64,000 nt of DNA, taken from contig NZ_NOYI01000027.1 of assembly GCF_002258785.1 (NCBI RefSeq), positions 124,001-188,000 on the forward strand, read 5' to 3'. The notes under the pieces are model-generated. The model made no database searches, was not told the origin of the DNA, and was given only the letters and a program-made list of their open reading frames with translations. Shown piece after piece: positions 1-14,287 of this stretch. The translations under genes and the position numbers were made by a program. Positions within the stretch are counted from its first letter, which is position 1. The number at the start of each line of letters is the position of its first letter. The DNA is from Rhodococcus sp. 06-235-1A (GTDB lineage: Bacteria; Actinomycetota; Actinomycetes; Mycobacteriales; Mycobacteriaceae).

Positions 1-1013
1 TGGCAGACGATATCGACATCGGTCGTGGGGACGTCCTGGTCAGTGGCGTCGACGGTGCACACGAGCCGGTGCTCGCGCGCGAGATCGACGCAACGGTGTG
101 CTGGTTCGGCGCGACTCCACTACGTGCCGGAGACCGTGTGTCGCTCAAACACACGGCCAGGACGGTCCGTGCGACAGTGCAAGCATTGCATTCCCGGCTC
201 GATCCGGAAACGCTGGACGAGAAGGATTTACCGGTCGAGTTGTCGCTCAACGATATCGGTACCGTGACTCTCCGAACGTCGTCGGTGATCGTGGCCGATC
301 CGTACCTGGGTAACCGAGATGCCGGTGCGTTCATTCTGATCGACGAATCCTCGAACGACACCGTCGGTGCGGGAACCATCGCCGAGGCGAGGGAGGTCAA
401 GCCGGGTGAGCAGACCCGTAACGACATCAAGTGGCATCCCTCGGCGCTCGACCGCGCACACCGCTGGGGCGCAACGGGACAGAGCGGAGCAACCGTCTGG
501 TTCACCGGTCTGCCGGCCTCGGGTAAATCGACAGTGGCGGTGGCGCTCGAACGCGCATTGGTCGAATCGGGCCGCACTGCATACCTTCTCGATGGCGACA
601 ACGTGCGCCACGGACTGTCCGACGATCTCGGTTTCAGCCCGGGCGACCGAGCCGAGAACATCCGCCGTGTGGGGCATTTGACGCGATTGCTCGCCGATGC
701 CGGGGTGGTGGCGATCGCCTCGCTCGTGTCGCCGTTGGAATCGGACCGCGCTATCGCACGCGCACTGAACGACGCCGCGAAGCTCCCGTTCGTCGAGGTC
801 GCCGTCAGCACTCCGTTGGAGGAGTGCGAGCGCCGTGACCCCAAGGGGCTCTACGCGCGAGCTCGGGCCGGCGAACTGAAGGGATTGACGGGCATCGACG
901 CGCCGTACGAAGCGCCGTCGAACCCGGACCTGACGATCGATACCACCGGAGCCGACATCGACGATCTGGTGCAGAGGGTATTGGCGGTTCTGGAGGAACA
1001 CGAGCTGCGTTGA
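1..1013 (+). CDS. cysNC: Bifunctional sulfate adenylyltransferase subunit 1 / adenylylsulfate kinase, 5'-truncated
   Basis: The reading frame is open from base 3, so the start and the GTPase domain lie outside the window. What remains is the C-terminal beta-barrel part of CysN (elongation-factor-like, beginning ADDIDIGRGDVLVSG) followed by an APS kinase domain. The APS kinase has Walker A GLPASGKST (bases 507-533) and the DGDNVRHGL and LGFSPGDRAENIRR motifs typical of CysC. CysN with CysD makes APS from ATP and sulfate, and the CysC part phosphorylates APS to PAPS in cytoplasmic sulfur assimilation. The fused CysNC arrangement is usual in Mycobacteriales. The stop overlaps the TTG start of the next gene by 4 bp, suggesting co-transcription. 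Family identification is very secure. Confidence 0.95.
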   Translation, partial: ADDIDIGRGDVLVSGVDGAHEPVLAREIDATVCWFGATPLRAGDRVSLKHTARTVRATVQALHSRLDPETLDEKDLPVELSLNDIGTVTLRTSSVIVADPYLGNRDAGAFILIDESSNDTVGAGTIAEAREVKPGEQTRNDIKWHPSALDRAHRWGATGQSGATVWFTGLPASGKSTVAVALERALVESGRTAYLLDGDNVRHGLSDDLGFSPGDRAENIRRVGHLTRLLADAGVVAIASLVSPLESDRAIARALNDAAKLPFVEVAVSTPLEECERRDPKGLYARARAGELKGLTGIDAPYEAPSNPDLTIDTTGADIDDLVQRVLAVLEEHELR

Positions 1014-2233
1014 GCAGACCGACGCTGTATGTCATCTGTGGTCTGCCCGCGACCGGAAAGTCGACTATCGCGTCGGCGATCGTGGCAGAGGCACAGTTGC
1101 CATTCGTGCGGGTGGACACGATAGAACATCAACTTGCCCTGGCGGCGTGCGGTGGTGGTTCGGCCGAACCGATCGGGCCGGCCGGTTACATGGTCGCTTA
1201 CGCCGTCGCGGCCGATAATCTCGCGTTCGGAATTTCGGTGGTCGTCGAATGCGTGAACCCACTCGAGGTCACGCGCCAGGCGTGGCGAGACGTCGCGAAT
1301 TCAGCGGGTGCCGACATCGTGGAATTCTTGGTGACATGTTCGGATACGAAGGAGCACCGACGCCGGGCCGAGGCGCGCTCGGTCGCAATTGTGGGCGACA
1401 CCGGAAGCTTTCGGGCTCCGAGGTGGGATGAGATCGAGCGCCGCGAATACGATCACTGGACAAGCGAACACCGTGTACTCGATACCGCCGGACGTACACC
1501 GGCAATGTCGATTGCTGACGCCCGTGCGATTCTCTTTCCTGTGTCAGCTCACCCTCTCGACGAACCCATCCGCAATTCTCTAGACGGCGCACTCTCGCGC
1601 TTTGCGGTTCGGCGCGGACGGGTCATGCGCGCCGATCCCGAGGTGTCGCCGTTCCTGGTGCACCCGGACGTTCTCGATCCGCAGGACTGGGACGACATCG
1701 CCGCCTTGTTCGGACCACGCACCGTGGTGGCGCTCAACGGTCCGGAACGCGAATTGCCGGCGGGGTGGTCGCATGTGGAGACCTTCGGCTTGGTGCAGCT
1801 GATCGGCACTGGCCTCGAGACCCGACCCTTCGCGGACGCCGTCGTGCTGACGGCAGCGGATGTCCCCGAGATGCTCGAATTGGTTCGTCGCACGGAGCCA
1901 GGGCCGTTCCTGCCCCGGACGATCGAGCTCGGCACGTACCTCGGAGTCCGGCGCGAAGGGGCGTTGATCGCGATGGCGGGGGAGCGCATGCACCCACCGG
2001 GGTGGACGGAAATCAGCGCGGTCTGCACCGACCCGGCATTCCGAGGTCAAGGTCTGGCCACGGACCTGGTGCGCGCGGTCGGTCACGGTATTCGAGCCCG
2101 CGGCGACGAACCGTTCCTGCATGCGTCGGCTGCGAATGTGCGCGCCATCGACCTCTACCTGTCCATCGGATTCGAGCTGCGTCGGACATCGCAGCTGACG
2201 TTGGTTCGAACGCCCTCGCCGAACGCGAGATAG
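1010..2233 (+). CDS. Fusion protein: P-loop kinase-like ATPase plus GNAT acetyltransferase
   Basis: A 407-residue protein. Residues about 1-180 are a zeta-toxin/gluconate-kinase-like P-loop domain with Walker A GLPATGKST at residues 10-18. Residues about 270-400 are a GNAT N-acetyltransferase domain containing the acetyl-CoA loop FRGQGLATDLV and the AANVRAIDLYLSIGFELR motif. A linker-like stretch rich in hydrophobic residues joins them. The frame is continuous, so this is a true single ORF and not a split gene. The TTG start overlaps the cysNC stop (TTGA), which implies translational coupling, although a link to sulfur metabolism is only suggested by position. The substrates of both domains are unknown. 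A later in-frame start would remove the Walker motif, so the TTG start is preferred. Confidence 0.8.
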   Translation: MSRPTLYVICGLPATGKSTIASAIVAEAQLPFVRVDTIEHQLALAACGGGSAEPIGPAGYMVAYAVAADNLAFGISVVVECVNPLEVTRQAWRDVANSAGADIVEFLVTCSDTKEHRRRAEARSVAIVGDTGSFRAPRWDEIERREYDHWTSEHRVLDTAGRTPAMSIADARAILFPVSAHPLDEPIRNSLDGALSRFAVRRGRVMRADPEVSPFLVHPDVLDPQDWDDIAALFGPRTVVALNGPERELPAGWSHVETFGLVQLIGTGLETRPFADAVVLTAADVPEMLELVRRTEPGPFLPRTIELGTYLGVRREGALIAMAGERMHPPGWTEISAVCTDPAFRGQGLATDLVRAVGHGIRARGDEPFLHASAANVRAIDLYLSIGFELRRTSQLTLVRTPSPNAR

Positions 2234-2284
2234 GTTCCGAGATCCGCTGTTGCTCGCTCAACCCTCGGAGACCTATCGTTACTT

Positions 2285-2623
2285 ATGCGAATAAATGGCG
2301 ATGTGATCTACGACGATGGACTGGTCCGTCTCGACGAGGCAGGCGTCACGCTGAGGTACTACTACTTCCCCTTGGCCACGAAGAAGTTCGTGGCGTACGA
2401 CAGGATTCGCGCCGTCGACACCGCCGTCCTCGGCAACTGGAACGGTCGGTGGCGGCTGTGGGGTGCGTCGTGGATCGATCAGTGGCTTCCACTGGACGTG
2501 ATGCGCCCCAAGAAGGACACTGCAGTGGTGCTCACCCTCCGCCGCATTTCGCCGGTCTTCACTCCCGACGATCCGGACCTGGTCGCCGATCTGATTCGCG
2601 AGCGCATGGCCGCACGACAGTGA
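2285..2623 (+). CDS. Hypothetical 112-residue protein, possibly PH-like
   Basis: A small basic protein beginning MRINGDVIYDDGLVRLDEAG with alternating beta-type segments (VTLRYYYFPLATKKFVAYDRIRAVD), followed by a Trp-rich stretch (NWNGRWRLWGASWIDQW). The pattern resembles bacterial PH-like domain proteins, but I cannot assign a family firmly. No signal peptide or membrane segment is seen. It ends in a 4-bp overlap with the following DUF202 membrane gene (GTGA), so the two are probably co-translated. The ATG start at 2285 lacks a strong ribosome binding site. Confidence 0.6.
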   Translation: MRINGDVIYDDGLVRLDEAGVTLRYYYFPLATKKFVAYDRIRAVDTAVLGNWNGRWRLWGASWIDQWLPLDVMRPKKDTAVVLTLRRISPVFTPDDPDLVADLIRERMAARQ

Positions 2624-2952
2624 CGCGGCCCGACGAGCGGTTCACACTCGCCAGTGAGCGCACCTTTCTCGCCTGGCTGCGGACTTCGCTCGGGCTGCTG
2701 GCCGGCGGTATCGCGATCGTCCACCTCGTTCCCGATTTCAGTACGGGATGGGTTCGAACGGCACTCGGCCTGATTCTGATCGGACTTGCCGCCGCGGCAC
2801 CGATCATCGGCCTGCGGCGGTGGATGCGTGTGCGGGCTGCCCTGGAGAACGGTGCACCGATGCCGGAGTCACGAGATCTGTGGATCTTCGCGGTCGGCAT
2901 CGGCGTAGTGGCGGTGCTGGCCGCAGTGGTCACGGTTCTGGGGATCCAGTAG
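2620..2952 (+). CDS. DUF202 (YidH-type) small membrane protein
   Basis: A GTG start overlaps the previous stop. The 110-residue product begins MTRPDERFTLASERTFLAWLRTSLG, the highly characteristic DUF202/YidH signature (ERTFLAWLRTSL), followed by three predicted membrane helices. The family is widespread in bacteria. Its function is unknown, although eukaryotic VTC proteins share the domain. The start follows from the 4-bp overlap and the position of the motif. It pairs with the upstream 112-residue protein. Confidence 0.85.
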   Translation: MTRPDERFTLASERTFLAWLRTSLGLLAGGIAIVHLVPDFSTGWVRTALGLILIGLAAAAPIIGLRRWMRVRAALENGAPMPESRDLWIFAVGIGVVAVLAAVVTVLGIQ

Positions 2953-3016
2953 AGCGTGGCGAACCACCACAGGTGCACAATCGAATAACTAGGACGACCA
3001 ACGACAGGAGTTCGGC

Positions 3017-4030
3017 GTGGCGCAGAGTCTCAAGCTGGGATACAAGGCATCGGCAGAGCAGTTCGGGCCGCGTGAGTTGGTCGAGCTCGGTGTACTCGCC
3101 GAGCAGCACGGTATGGATTCGGCGACGGTCAGTGATCACTTCCAGCCGTGGCGGCACGAGGGCGGGCATGCACCGTTCTCGCTTGCCTGGATGACGGCCG
3201 TCGGCGAGCGTACGAACACGATTCAGCTCGGCACTTCGGTGCTGACGCCGACGTTCCGCTACAACCCGTCGGTCATCGCGCAAGCATTCGCGACCATGGG
3301 CTGCCTGTATCCCGGACGCATCATGCTCGGGGTGGGAACGGGCGAGGCGCTCAACGAGATCGCCACCGGATTCACCGGCGAATGGCCGGAGTTCAAGGAA
3401 CGTTTCGCGCGGCTGCGTGAGTCGGTGCGTTTGATGCGCGAGCTGTGGCTGGGTGACCGCGTCGACTTCGAGGGCGAGTACTACACGACCAAGGGCGCGT
3501 CGATCTACGACGTTCCCGAGGGCGGCATCCCGGTCTACATCGCCGCCGGCGGTCCCGTGGTGGCCCGCTACGCAGGACGCGCAGGCGACGGGTTCATCTG
3601 CACGTCGGGCAAGGGCATGGAGCTCTACACCGACAAGCTGCTGCCCGCAGTGGAAGAGGGTGCAGGCAAGGCCGAGCGCGACGCCGGTGAGATCGACAGG
3701 ATGATCGAGATCAAGATCAGCTACGACACCGATCCCGAACTCGCACTGGAGAATTGCCGCTTCTGGGCCCCGCTGTCGCTGACGCCGGAACAGAAGCACT
3801 CGATCGACGATCCGATCGAGATGGAGAAGGCTGCCGACGAGTTGCCGATCGAGCAGGTCGCCAAGCGCTGGATCGTCGCATCGGATCCGGACGAGGCAGT
3901 GGAGAAGGTCAAGCAGTACACCGATGCGGGCCTGAACCACTTGGTGTTCCACGCGCCGGGCCACGACCAGAAGCGATTCCTCGAATTGTTCGAGAAGGAT
4001 CTCGCACCGCGCCTGCGCAAGCTCGGCTAG
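3017..4030 (+). CDS. fgd: F420-dependent glucose-6-phosphate dehydrogenase
   Basis: A 337-residue luciferase-like (LLM) flavin/deazaflavin enzyme. The N-terminus [20 protein letters not shown], the [18 protein letters not shown] segment and the [10 protein letters not shown] motif closely match mycobacterial Fgd1. It oxidises glucose 6-phosphate to 6-phosphogluconolactone while reducing cofactor F420, and so supplies F420H2 to the cytoplasm. The GTG start has a good ribosome binding site (ACAGGAG, about 6 nt upstream). The convergent neighbour is a Ddn-family protein that uses F420H2, a sensible functional pairing. In M. tuberculosis fgd1 (Rv0407) also precedes pta-ackA, which matches the layout here. 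Confidence 0.95.
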   Translation: MAQSLKLGYKASAEQFGPRELVELGVLAEQHGMDSATVSDHFQPWRHEGGHAPFSLAWMTAVGERTNTIQLGTSVLTPTFRYNPSVIAQAFATMGCLYPGRIMLGVGTGEALNEIATGFTGEWPEFKERFARLRESVRLMRELWLGDRVDFEGEYYTTKGASIYDVPEGGIPVYIAAGGPVVARYAGRAGDGFICTSGKGMELYTDKLLPAVEEGAGKAERDAGEIDRMIEIKISYDTDPELALENCRFWAPLSLTPEQKHSIDDPIEMEKAADELPIEQVAKRWIVASDPDEAVEKVKQYTDAGLNHLVFHAPGHDQKRFLELFEKDLAPRLRKLG

Positions 4031-4555
4031 TTACGAGGAACCCCCGAGATCGGCCGCGAGCGCGAACAATCGCATGTCGCGGTCGGTCCTGGTTTCGTAT
4101 TCGCCGTACACCTCGACCATCGCGTCGAACTGTCGGTAGATGCGGGCCTTCTCGTCACCGGTGATGCGGGTGGCCGTCACCGGAATCTTCTTGCCGCCGA
4201 TCGCAACAACGGCTTTCGGGTCGGCGAGGAGGTTCGACGTCCACGCCGGGTGGTGTTGCTGACCGAAATTGGAGCCCACGACATAGATCTTGTCGGCCTC
4301 CCGGTAGTACAGCAGCGGGCTCGTCCGCGGCTTGCCGGATTTGCGGCCGGTGGTGGTCAGCAACACCACCGGAGCGGCGATCGGGCCGAGGACGGTGAAG
4401 CGACCGTCGGATTTGGTCAGTAACCAGCGGTCGACGCCCGCGAGATTGCGGATGACCCACGAACCGGGCTTGGTCGACGCGAACTTCACAGCGGGCTTGC
4501 GGATGAACGAGGTCTCGCTGCCCCAGCGCACATCCGGGAACGGTGATTGGGCCAT
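4031..4555 (-). CDS. Ddn-type F420H2-dependent nitroreductase-family oxidoreductase
   Basis: A 174-residue protein with the split-beta-barrel DDN/nitroreductase-family pattern: GPIAAPVVLLTTTGRKSGKPRTSPLLYY, then VVGSNFGQQHHPAWTSNLLADPKAVVAIGGKKIPVTA. The GRKSG(K)PR element binds the F420 tail phosphate region in this family. Such proteins use F420H2 to reduce quinones or other small molecules. The stop codon directly abuts the fgd stop, so the genes are convergent with no spacer. The product of fgd would supply its reductant. The physiological substrate cannot be deduced from sequence. Confidence 0.85.
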   Translation of the reverse strand: MAQSPFPDVRWGSETSFIRKPAVKFASTKPGSWVIRNLAGVDRWLLTKSDGRFTVLGPIAAPVVLLTTTGRKSGKPRTSPLLYYREADKIYVVGSNFGQQHHPAWTSNLLADPKAVVAIGGKKIPVTATRITGDEKARIYRQFDAMVEVYGEYETRTDRDMRLFALAADLGGSS

Positions 4556-4615
4556 GGTTCATAGGACAACCCGACCGAGCCCGGTGTCAACACCCCACCT
4601 ACTAAGCTTGGTGCC

Positions 4616-6732
4616 ATGGCTGAGCCCAGCGGCACCGACGCGTCGGACATGTATCCCTCCAGCATCTACATCGCGTCACCGGAAGGGGACTCCGGGAAGT
4701 CGACCATCGCGCTCGGTGTACTGCAGATGCTTGCTGCCACCGCAGCCAGGGTGGGGGTGTTTCGGCCCATCGCACGCTCGACCGACGAACCCGATTACAT
4801 TCTCGAGCTGCTCGTCGAGCACACCACCGCAGATCTGACGTACGAGCAGTCGCTCGGCGTCACCTACGAGCAGGTGCACACGGATCAGGACGCAGCGCTC
4901 AGCGACATAGTCAATCGGTACCACGAGGTGGCTGCCCAGTGCGACGCCGTGGTGATCGTGGGCAGCGACTACACCGATGTCGGCAGCCCCAGTGAACTCG
5001 GGTTCAATGCCCGCATCGCAGTCAATCTCGGTGCCCCGGTGCTGCTTGCGCTGCGCGGATCCGGACGTACACCCGATGAGATCGCGCAGTTGGCGGGCCT
5101 GTGCCAGGCCGAATTGCGCCAACATCACGCGCACCTGGCCGCGATCGTGGCCAACCGTTGTGCGCCCGACGATCTCGATGCCGTCACCGACGCGCTGGCG
5201 GCCGTCGGGGTACCGGCATGGAGCTTGCCCGAGATTCCCCTGCTCGTCGCCCCGACGATGGCAGAGCTGCTCGACGCGGTCGACGGCACGCTGTACAGCG
5301 GTGATTCGTCGCTGCTGCAGCGAGAAGCGTTGCGGGTCATGGTCGGCGGCATGACCGCCGAGCACATCCTCGAACGCCTCACCGAGGGCGTCGTCGTCAT
5401 CGCGCCCGCAGACCGATCGGACGTACTGCTCGCACTCGTCAATGCCCATGAAGCCGAGGGCTTTCCGTCGCTCGCCGGCATCATCATGAACGGCGGGATC
5501 GAGCCCCACCCGGCGATCGCCCGACTGGTGGCGGGCCTCGGCCCGCGACTGCCGATCCTGACCACCGAGCTCGGTACCTTCGACACCGCCTCCGCCGCAG
5601 CGCAGACTCGTGGCCGGGTCGCGGTGGGATCGCAGCGCAAGGTCGACACCGCACTTGGCCTGATGGAACAGCGGGTGGATGCGAAAACCCTCCTCGGACG
5701 GCTGGATATCGCCATTCCGACCATCACGACACCGCAGATGTTCGAGTACCAGCTGATTCACCGGGCCCGCGCCGACCGCAAGCACATCGTCCTCCCCGAG
5801 GGTGGTGACGATCGTATTCTCCGGGCTGCCGGTCGACTGTTGCAGCGTCAGGTCGCGGACCTGACCATCCTCGGTGAGGAAGGACCGATCCGCCGCCGCG
5901 CTTCGGAACTGGGCGTTGACCTCGACAAGGCCACCGTCCTCGACCCGAACAACTGCGACTACGCCGAAGAGTTCGCAGTCGAATACACCGAACTGCGCAA
6001 GCACAAGGGCATGACCATCGATCGCGCCCGCGAGATCATGACCGACATCTCCTACTTCGGAACCATGATGGTGCACAAGGGAATTGCCGACGGCATGGTG
6101 TCGGGTGCGGCGCACACCACCGCACACACCATCAAACCGTCGTTCGAGATCATCAAGACCACCGAAGGCGTGTCGACGGTGTCGTCGATCTTCCTGATGT
6201 GCCTGTCCGATCGGGTGCTCGCCTACGGTGACTGCGCCGTCGTACCCGACCCGACGGCCGAGCAGCTGGCCGACATCGCCGTGTCCTCGGCGCAGACCGC
6301 GGCTCAGTTCGGCATCGAGCCGCGGGTGGCGATGCTGTCGTATTCCACGGGTGAGTCCGGTTCCGGAGCCGATGTCGACAAGGTTCGGCAGGCCACCGCA
6401 ATTGTCCGCGAACGTAATCCGGAGCTGCTCGTGGAAGGGCCCATTCAGTACGACGCGGCCATCGAGCCATCCGTCGCCGCGTCCAAGCTGCCCGATTCCG
6501 ACGTCGCGGGCCGAGCGACGGTCTTCATATTCCCCGACCTCAACACCGGCAACAACACCTACAAGGCCGTGCAGCGCAGCGCCGGTGCCGTCGCCGTCGG
6601 ACCGGTTCTGCAGGGTCTGCGCAAGCCCGTCAACGATCTGTCCCGGGGTGCCCTCGTGGAGGACATCGTCAACACCGTTGCCATCACCGCGATCCAGGCC
6701 CAGGGCATCTCCGCGGCCGATGGGGAGGGCAA

Positions 6733-6736
<4 letters not shown>
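4616..6736 (+). CDS. pta: Phosphate acetyltransferase
   Basis: A 706-residue long-form Pta. The N-terminal DRTGG/AAA-like half begins with [20 protein letters not shown] (a BioD-like P-loop). The catalytic PTA_PTB domain begins near residue 375 ([20 protein letters not shown]) and contains [20 protein letters not shown] and [18 protein letters not shown]. It interconverts acetyl-CoA and acetyl phosphate. The stop overlaps the ackA GTG start (GTGA), so the two form a coupled acetate-metabolism operon. The ATG at 4616 is the only plausible start before the P-loop. Confidence 0.96.
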
Positions 6737-11259
<4,523 letters not shown>

Positions 11260-11263
<4 letters not shown>

Positions 11264-12576
11264 AGGTACTCACGCAGCCTGGGGAACAGGCCGACACAGA
11301 ATGCCACCGAGGCGGCAACGGTGAGGACGTACGCACCGTTGGACAGGCCCGACAGCACCCACACCGAGCGGTCGATGTTGGTCCGCAGTTCGCGTCGGGC
11401 ATTCTCGATCCCGTCGACCAGGACGCTGTCCAGCGCGTTGAACGCAGCCGCCGAATCGGACTGTCCGGTACCGGTGGCGATGGCGACCGCGCCGTTGAAG
11501 TCGCCGACCTCGAGCGCGGAATCGATGCGCGCATGCGAGGCGGACCAGTTGTTCAGGGCATCGGTCACAGCGGTATCGCCCTCGAACATCTCCGACATGC
11601 GAGAGACGTTGGCGTCGAACGATTGTCCGTAGTCCTGACTGCCGCCGCGACGCGCGAGGTCGAGTGTCTCGTCCGCCCTCGCCTGTTGCGCCAGAATGAA
11701 ACCCGTCGTGTACGACTTCAGTGGCGACACACCGCGGTCGAGCGCGCGGTCGGTGGCGATCGACGAGATCAGTCCCACCACCAGCATCCAGCCGAGCAGG
11801 CCCACGACAGCGGCTGTGGCCGTGAGGAATCCGACGTTCAGGGTGCGGCGCGTCGTCCGCGAGAGGTACCACTGGCCGAGGCCCGTCATCACCAACAGGA
11901 ACACCACCGACCCGATCGCGAAGAGCGGGGGACTGGTGAACCGTTCCTGATCGGCGGACACCCGCGATGCCTGCTCGGTGTACAGCTTCTCGGCGAGCGG
12001 CAGCAAACTGGTCTGCATCATCGTCGACGCCTCGCCGAGATACGCCGCGCCGACCGGGTTCCCGCTCCGGTTGTTGGCCCTGGCCGTCTCGACCAGACCG
12101 CTGTACACCGGCAAGCCGGCCGCGATCTGAGTCAGTACAGCGCTGGTGGCCTCGTCGTTGTCGGTCACCCCTGCCGAGGCCGCGATGAGTTCGGACGACG
12201 CCTCGCCGAGCGCCTGCGAGTAGCGCTCGCGCACCTCGGCCGGTTCGAGACCTCCCGCGATGAACGCGGTCGCGGCCGCCGCATCGGCCACCGACAGGGC
12301 TCCGTACAGGTTCTGCGCCGAGTTCGCGAACGGTTCGGTCCGCACCAACAGTGTGCCCAGGGTGTCGACCCGTTCGGTCACGGCAGTGGAGGCCAGATTG
12401 CCGACCGTCAATGCCAGGAGCACCAGGGCGGCTCCCATCGCGACCAACCGCGCAGGCGTCGAACGCATCGTGTATCGAACCGGTGGCTTGCCTGCAGCGG
12501 CACCGACGTGTGAAGCCGTTGTCGGGGGGACGGCAGCGGAGGGGGTAACGCCGGCCGCGATCACGCATCCGAGCAT
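11260..12576 (-). CDS. glnX: Integral membrane sensor partner GlnX
   Basis: A protein of up to 438 residues. One membrane helix near residues 40-60 precedes a long extracytoplasmic helical region. Two helices lie near 215-275, followed by a second helical region and a final helix near 405-425. This matches the mycobacterial GlnX (Rv0412c) topology and gene order (glnX-glnH-pknG). The protein is proposed to relay the state of GlnH across the membrane to PknG. The start is uncertain: the ATG at 12576 gives a low-complexity N-terminus, and an internal ATG at 12468 (MRSTPARLVAMG) would sit directly before the first helix. The gene is divergent from the mutT3-like gene. Confidence 0.85.
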
Positions 12577-12610
12577 ATAAGCAGGCGGGTCGTACTGCAG
12601 CCACTACCGC

Positions 12611-12678
12611 ACAGTCACTACGGAAGGACAGTCACTACGGAAGGACAGTCACTACGGAAGGACAGTCACTGCGGAAGG
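12611..12678. repeat. 17-bp tandem repeat, four copies, in the glnX/mutT3-like divergent spacer
   Basis: Four head-to-tail copies of ACAGTCACTACGGAAGG begin at 12611, 12628, 12645 and 12662. The first three are identical and the fourth has one change (A to G). The array lies between the divergent glnX and Nudix genes and ends 23 bp before the Nudix ATG. Its 17-bp period does not match one helical turn exactly. It may be a variable-number locus or a cluster of protein-binding sites. Confidence 0.9.
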
Positions 12679-12701
12679 ACGGTTCCCTTACGCTGAAGAG
12701 C

Positions 12702-13538
12702 ATGCGTGGTGACGGGGACGGTTGGCTGATCGGTGCGGACGGTTCTCGGCACTGGGGAAAGCATGGTGCCGCCGGGCTGTTGCTGCGGGCACCGTCGAAC
12801 ACCGGAGAACCTGTGGTGCTGCTACAGCACCGAGCCCTGTGGAGTCATCAGGGTGGAACGTGGGCGCTGCCCGGTGGGGCTCGCGACTCCCACGAGAGCA
12901 CCGAGCACGCAGCGGTACGCGAGGCCAACGAGGAAGCAGGTATCGCAGCCGGACAGCTGTGCGTTCGCAGTGAGCGGGTCACTGCGAGTGTCGCGAGCGG
13001 CTGGTCGTACACCACCGTCGTCGCCGATACCGATCATCCGTTGACCACCGTGCCCAACGGAGAGAGCACCGAACTGCGCTGGGTGCCGGAATCGATCGTC
13101 GCCGATCTCCCGCTGCACCCGGGGTTCGCATCGAGTTGGCCGTCGTTGCGCACCGTCCCACTACGAGTGCTGCTGGACACCGCGAACGTGCTGGGGTCCC
13201 GCCCGAACGGGTGGTGGAAGGACCGCGCCGGGTCCACCGGTGCACTGCTCGCCTCGCTCGCCGAGACGTTGCCACGCACCGTCGAGCTACCCGGTGGCCA
13301 GTACGGATGGCTCACCCGAATCGAAGCGGTTCTCGAAGGCCAGGCCCGCGACGCCGTGGTGGACGATCCGCGCACCCGGGTGATTCTCGCCGACGGTAGC
13401 GGCGACGACACCCTCGCCGACCAGGCCCACCGGGGCGGAGATCTGACAGCGCTGGTCACCGCCGACCGCGGACTGCGTGACCGGCTGCCGGAATCCGTGC
13501 AGGTCCTGACGCCGTCGTCCGTGCTGGGTTGGCTCTAG
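12702..13538 (+). CDS. MutT3-like Nudix hydrolase fused to a NYN/PIN-like domain
   Basis: A 278-residue protein. The Nudix domain occupies residues about 20-150 with a perfect Nudix box at 59-81 (GARDSHE, then REANEEAGI). From about residue 153 there is a second domain, VPLRVLLDTANVLGSRPNGWWKDR, with acidic residues D159, D235/D236 and D255 (LVTADRGLRDRL). This pattern resembles NYN/PIN-type nucleases. MutT3 of M. tuberculosis occupies the same genomic position but, as I recall it, lacks so long a tail. The Nudix part probably hydrolyses damaged nucleotides. The activity of the second domain is unproved. ATG at 12702 follows the tandem repeat array. Confidence 0.85.
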   Translation: MRGDGDGWLIGADGSRHWGKHGAAGLLLRAPSNTGEPVVLLQHRALWSHQGGTWALPGGARDSHESTEHAAVREANEEAGIAAGQLCVRSERVTASVASGWSYTTVVADTDHPLTTVPNGESTELRWVPESIVADLPLHPGFASSWPSLRTVPLRVLLDTANVLGSRPNGWWKDRAGSTGALLASLAETLPRTVELPGGQYGWLTRIEAVLEGQARDAVVDDPRTRVILADGSGDDTLADQAHRGGDLTALVTADRGLRDRLPESVQVLTPSSVLGWL

Positions 13539-13542
13539 GGCT

Positions 13543-14235
13543 CTAGGGCTGTAGCGCCTGCACCAACGAACGAGCGGCTGCTTGTGGGTCCCTGGCCTCG
13601 GTGATGGCGCGGACCACCACGATGCGGTCGGCACCGGCTGCCCGAACCTGATCCACGTTGGTCGCGTCGACGCCGCCGATGGCGAACCACGGCCGTTCCG
13701 GCAGCGAGTCCGCGGTGGCCCGCAGCGTCTCCAGCCCCGCGGCCTTGCGGTTGGGCTTGGTGGGCGTCGGCCACACCGGACCGACGGCGAAGTAGTCGAC
13801 GCCGTCCTCGATCGCGGCGAGCGAGGACTGGGCGCGGTTCTGCGTCGAGCGCCCGATCACCACATCCGGACCGAGAATCTGCCGCGCGTAGTGCACCGGC
13901 AGATCGCCCTGACCGAGATGCAGCACATCTGCGCCGGAGGCCAACGCCAGATCCGCGCGATCGTTGACTGCCAACAGCGCACCGTGCCGCTTGGTCGCGG
14001 CGAGCAGAATCGCCAGCGCCGCGAGCTCGTCCTTGGCCTCGAGGGGCCCGAACTCGCGCTCGCCTGCGGAATTCTTGTCACGCAGCTGGATGATGTCGAC
14101 GCCACCGGACAACGCGGCCTCGGCGAACTGCGCGAGGTCGCCCTTGTCGCGCCTGGCATCGGTACACAGGTACAGGCGAGCGGACGCAAGACGCTCACGG
14201 GGAGTCTGGTTGCGGGCGGTCTGAGATGGATGCAC
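13543..14235 (-). CDS. thiE: Thiamine-phosphate synthase
   Basis: The product is 230 residues from the GTG at 14235. The TIM-barrel ThiE signature is clear: [72 protein letters not shown] and [23 protein letters not shown]. It joins HMP-PP to HET-P to make thiamine monophosphate in the cytoplasm. The open frame extends upstream to 14346, but that extension overlaps the divergent TPP-riboswitch leader and looks non-coding. The gene is divergent from thiO-thiS-thiG. Confidence 0.93.
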   Translation of the reverse strand: MHPSQTARNQTPRERLASARLYLCTDARRDKGDLAQFAEAALSGGVDIIQLRDKNSAGEREFGPLEAKDELAALAILLAATKRHGALLAVNDRADLALASGADVLHLGQGDLPVHYARQILGPDVVIGRSTQNRAQSSLAAIEDGVDYFAVGPVWPTPTKPNRKAAGLETLRATADSLPERPWFAIGGVDATNVDQVRAAGADRIVVVRAITEARDPQAAARSLVQALQP

Positions 14236-14287
14236 AGAGCGAACTGTATTCTCATGGTGGCCGCCACCGACGACGGAGTGGCCGAGA

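Noticed and set aside
13539-13556. GGGCTCTAGGGCTCTAGGGCTGTAG-like mini-repeat after the Nudix-NYN gene
   Set aside because: Only two and a half 9-bp units that include the stop codons of the convergent genes; too short to call an element.
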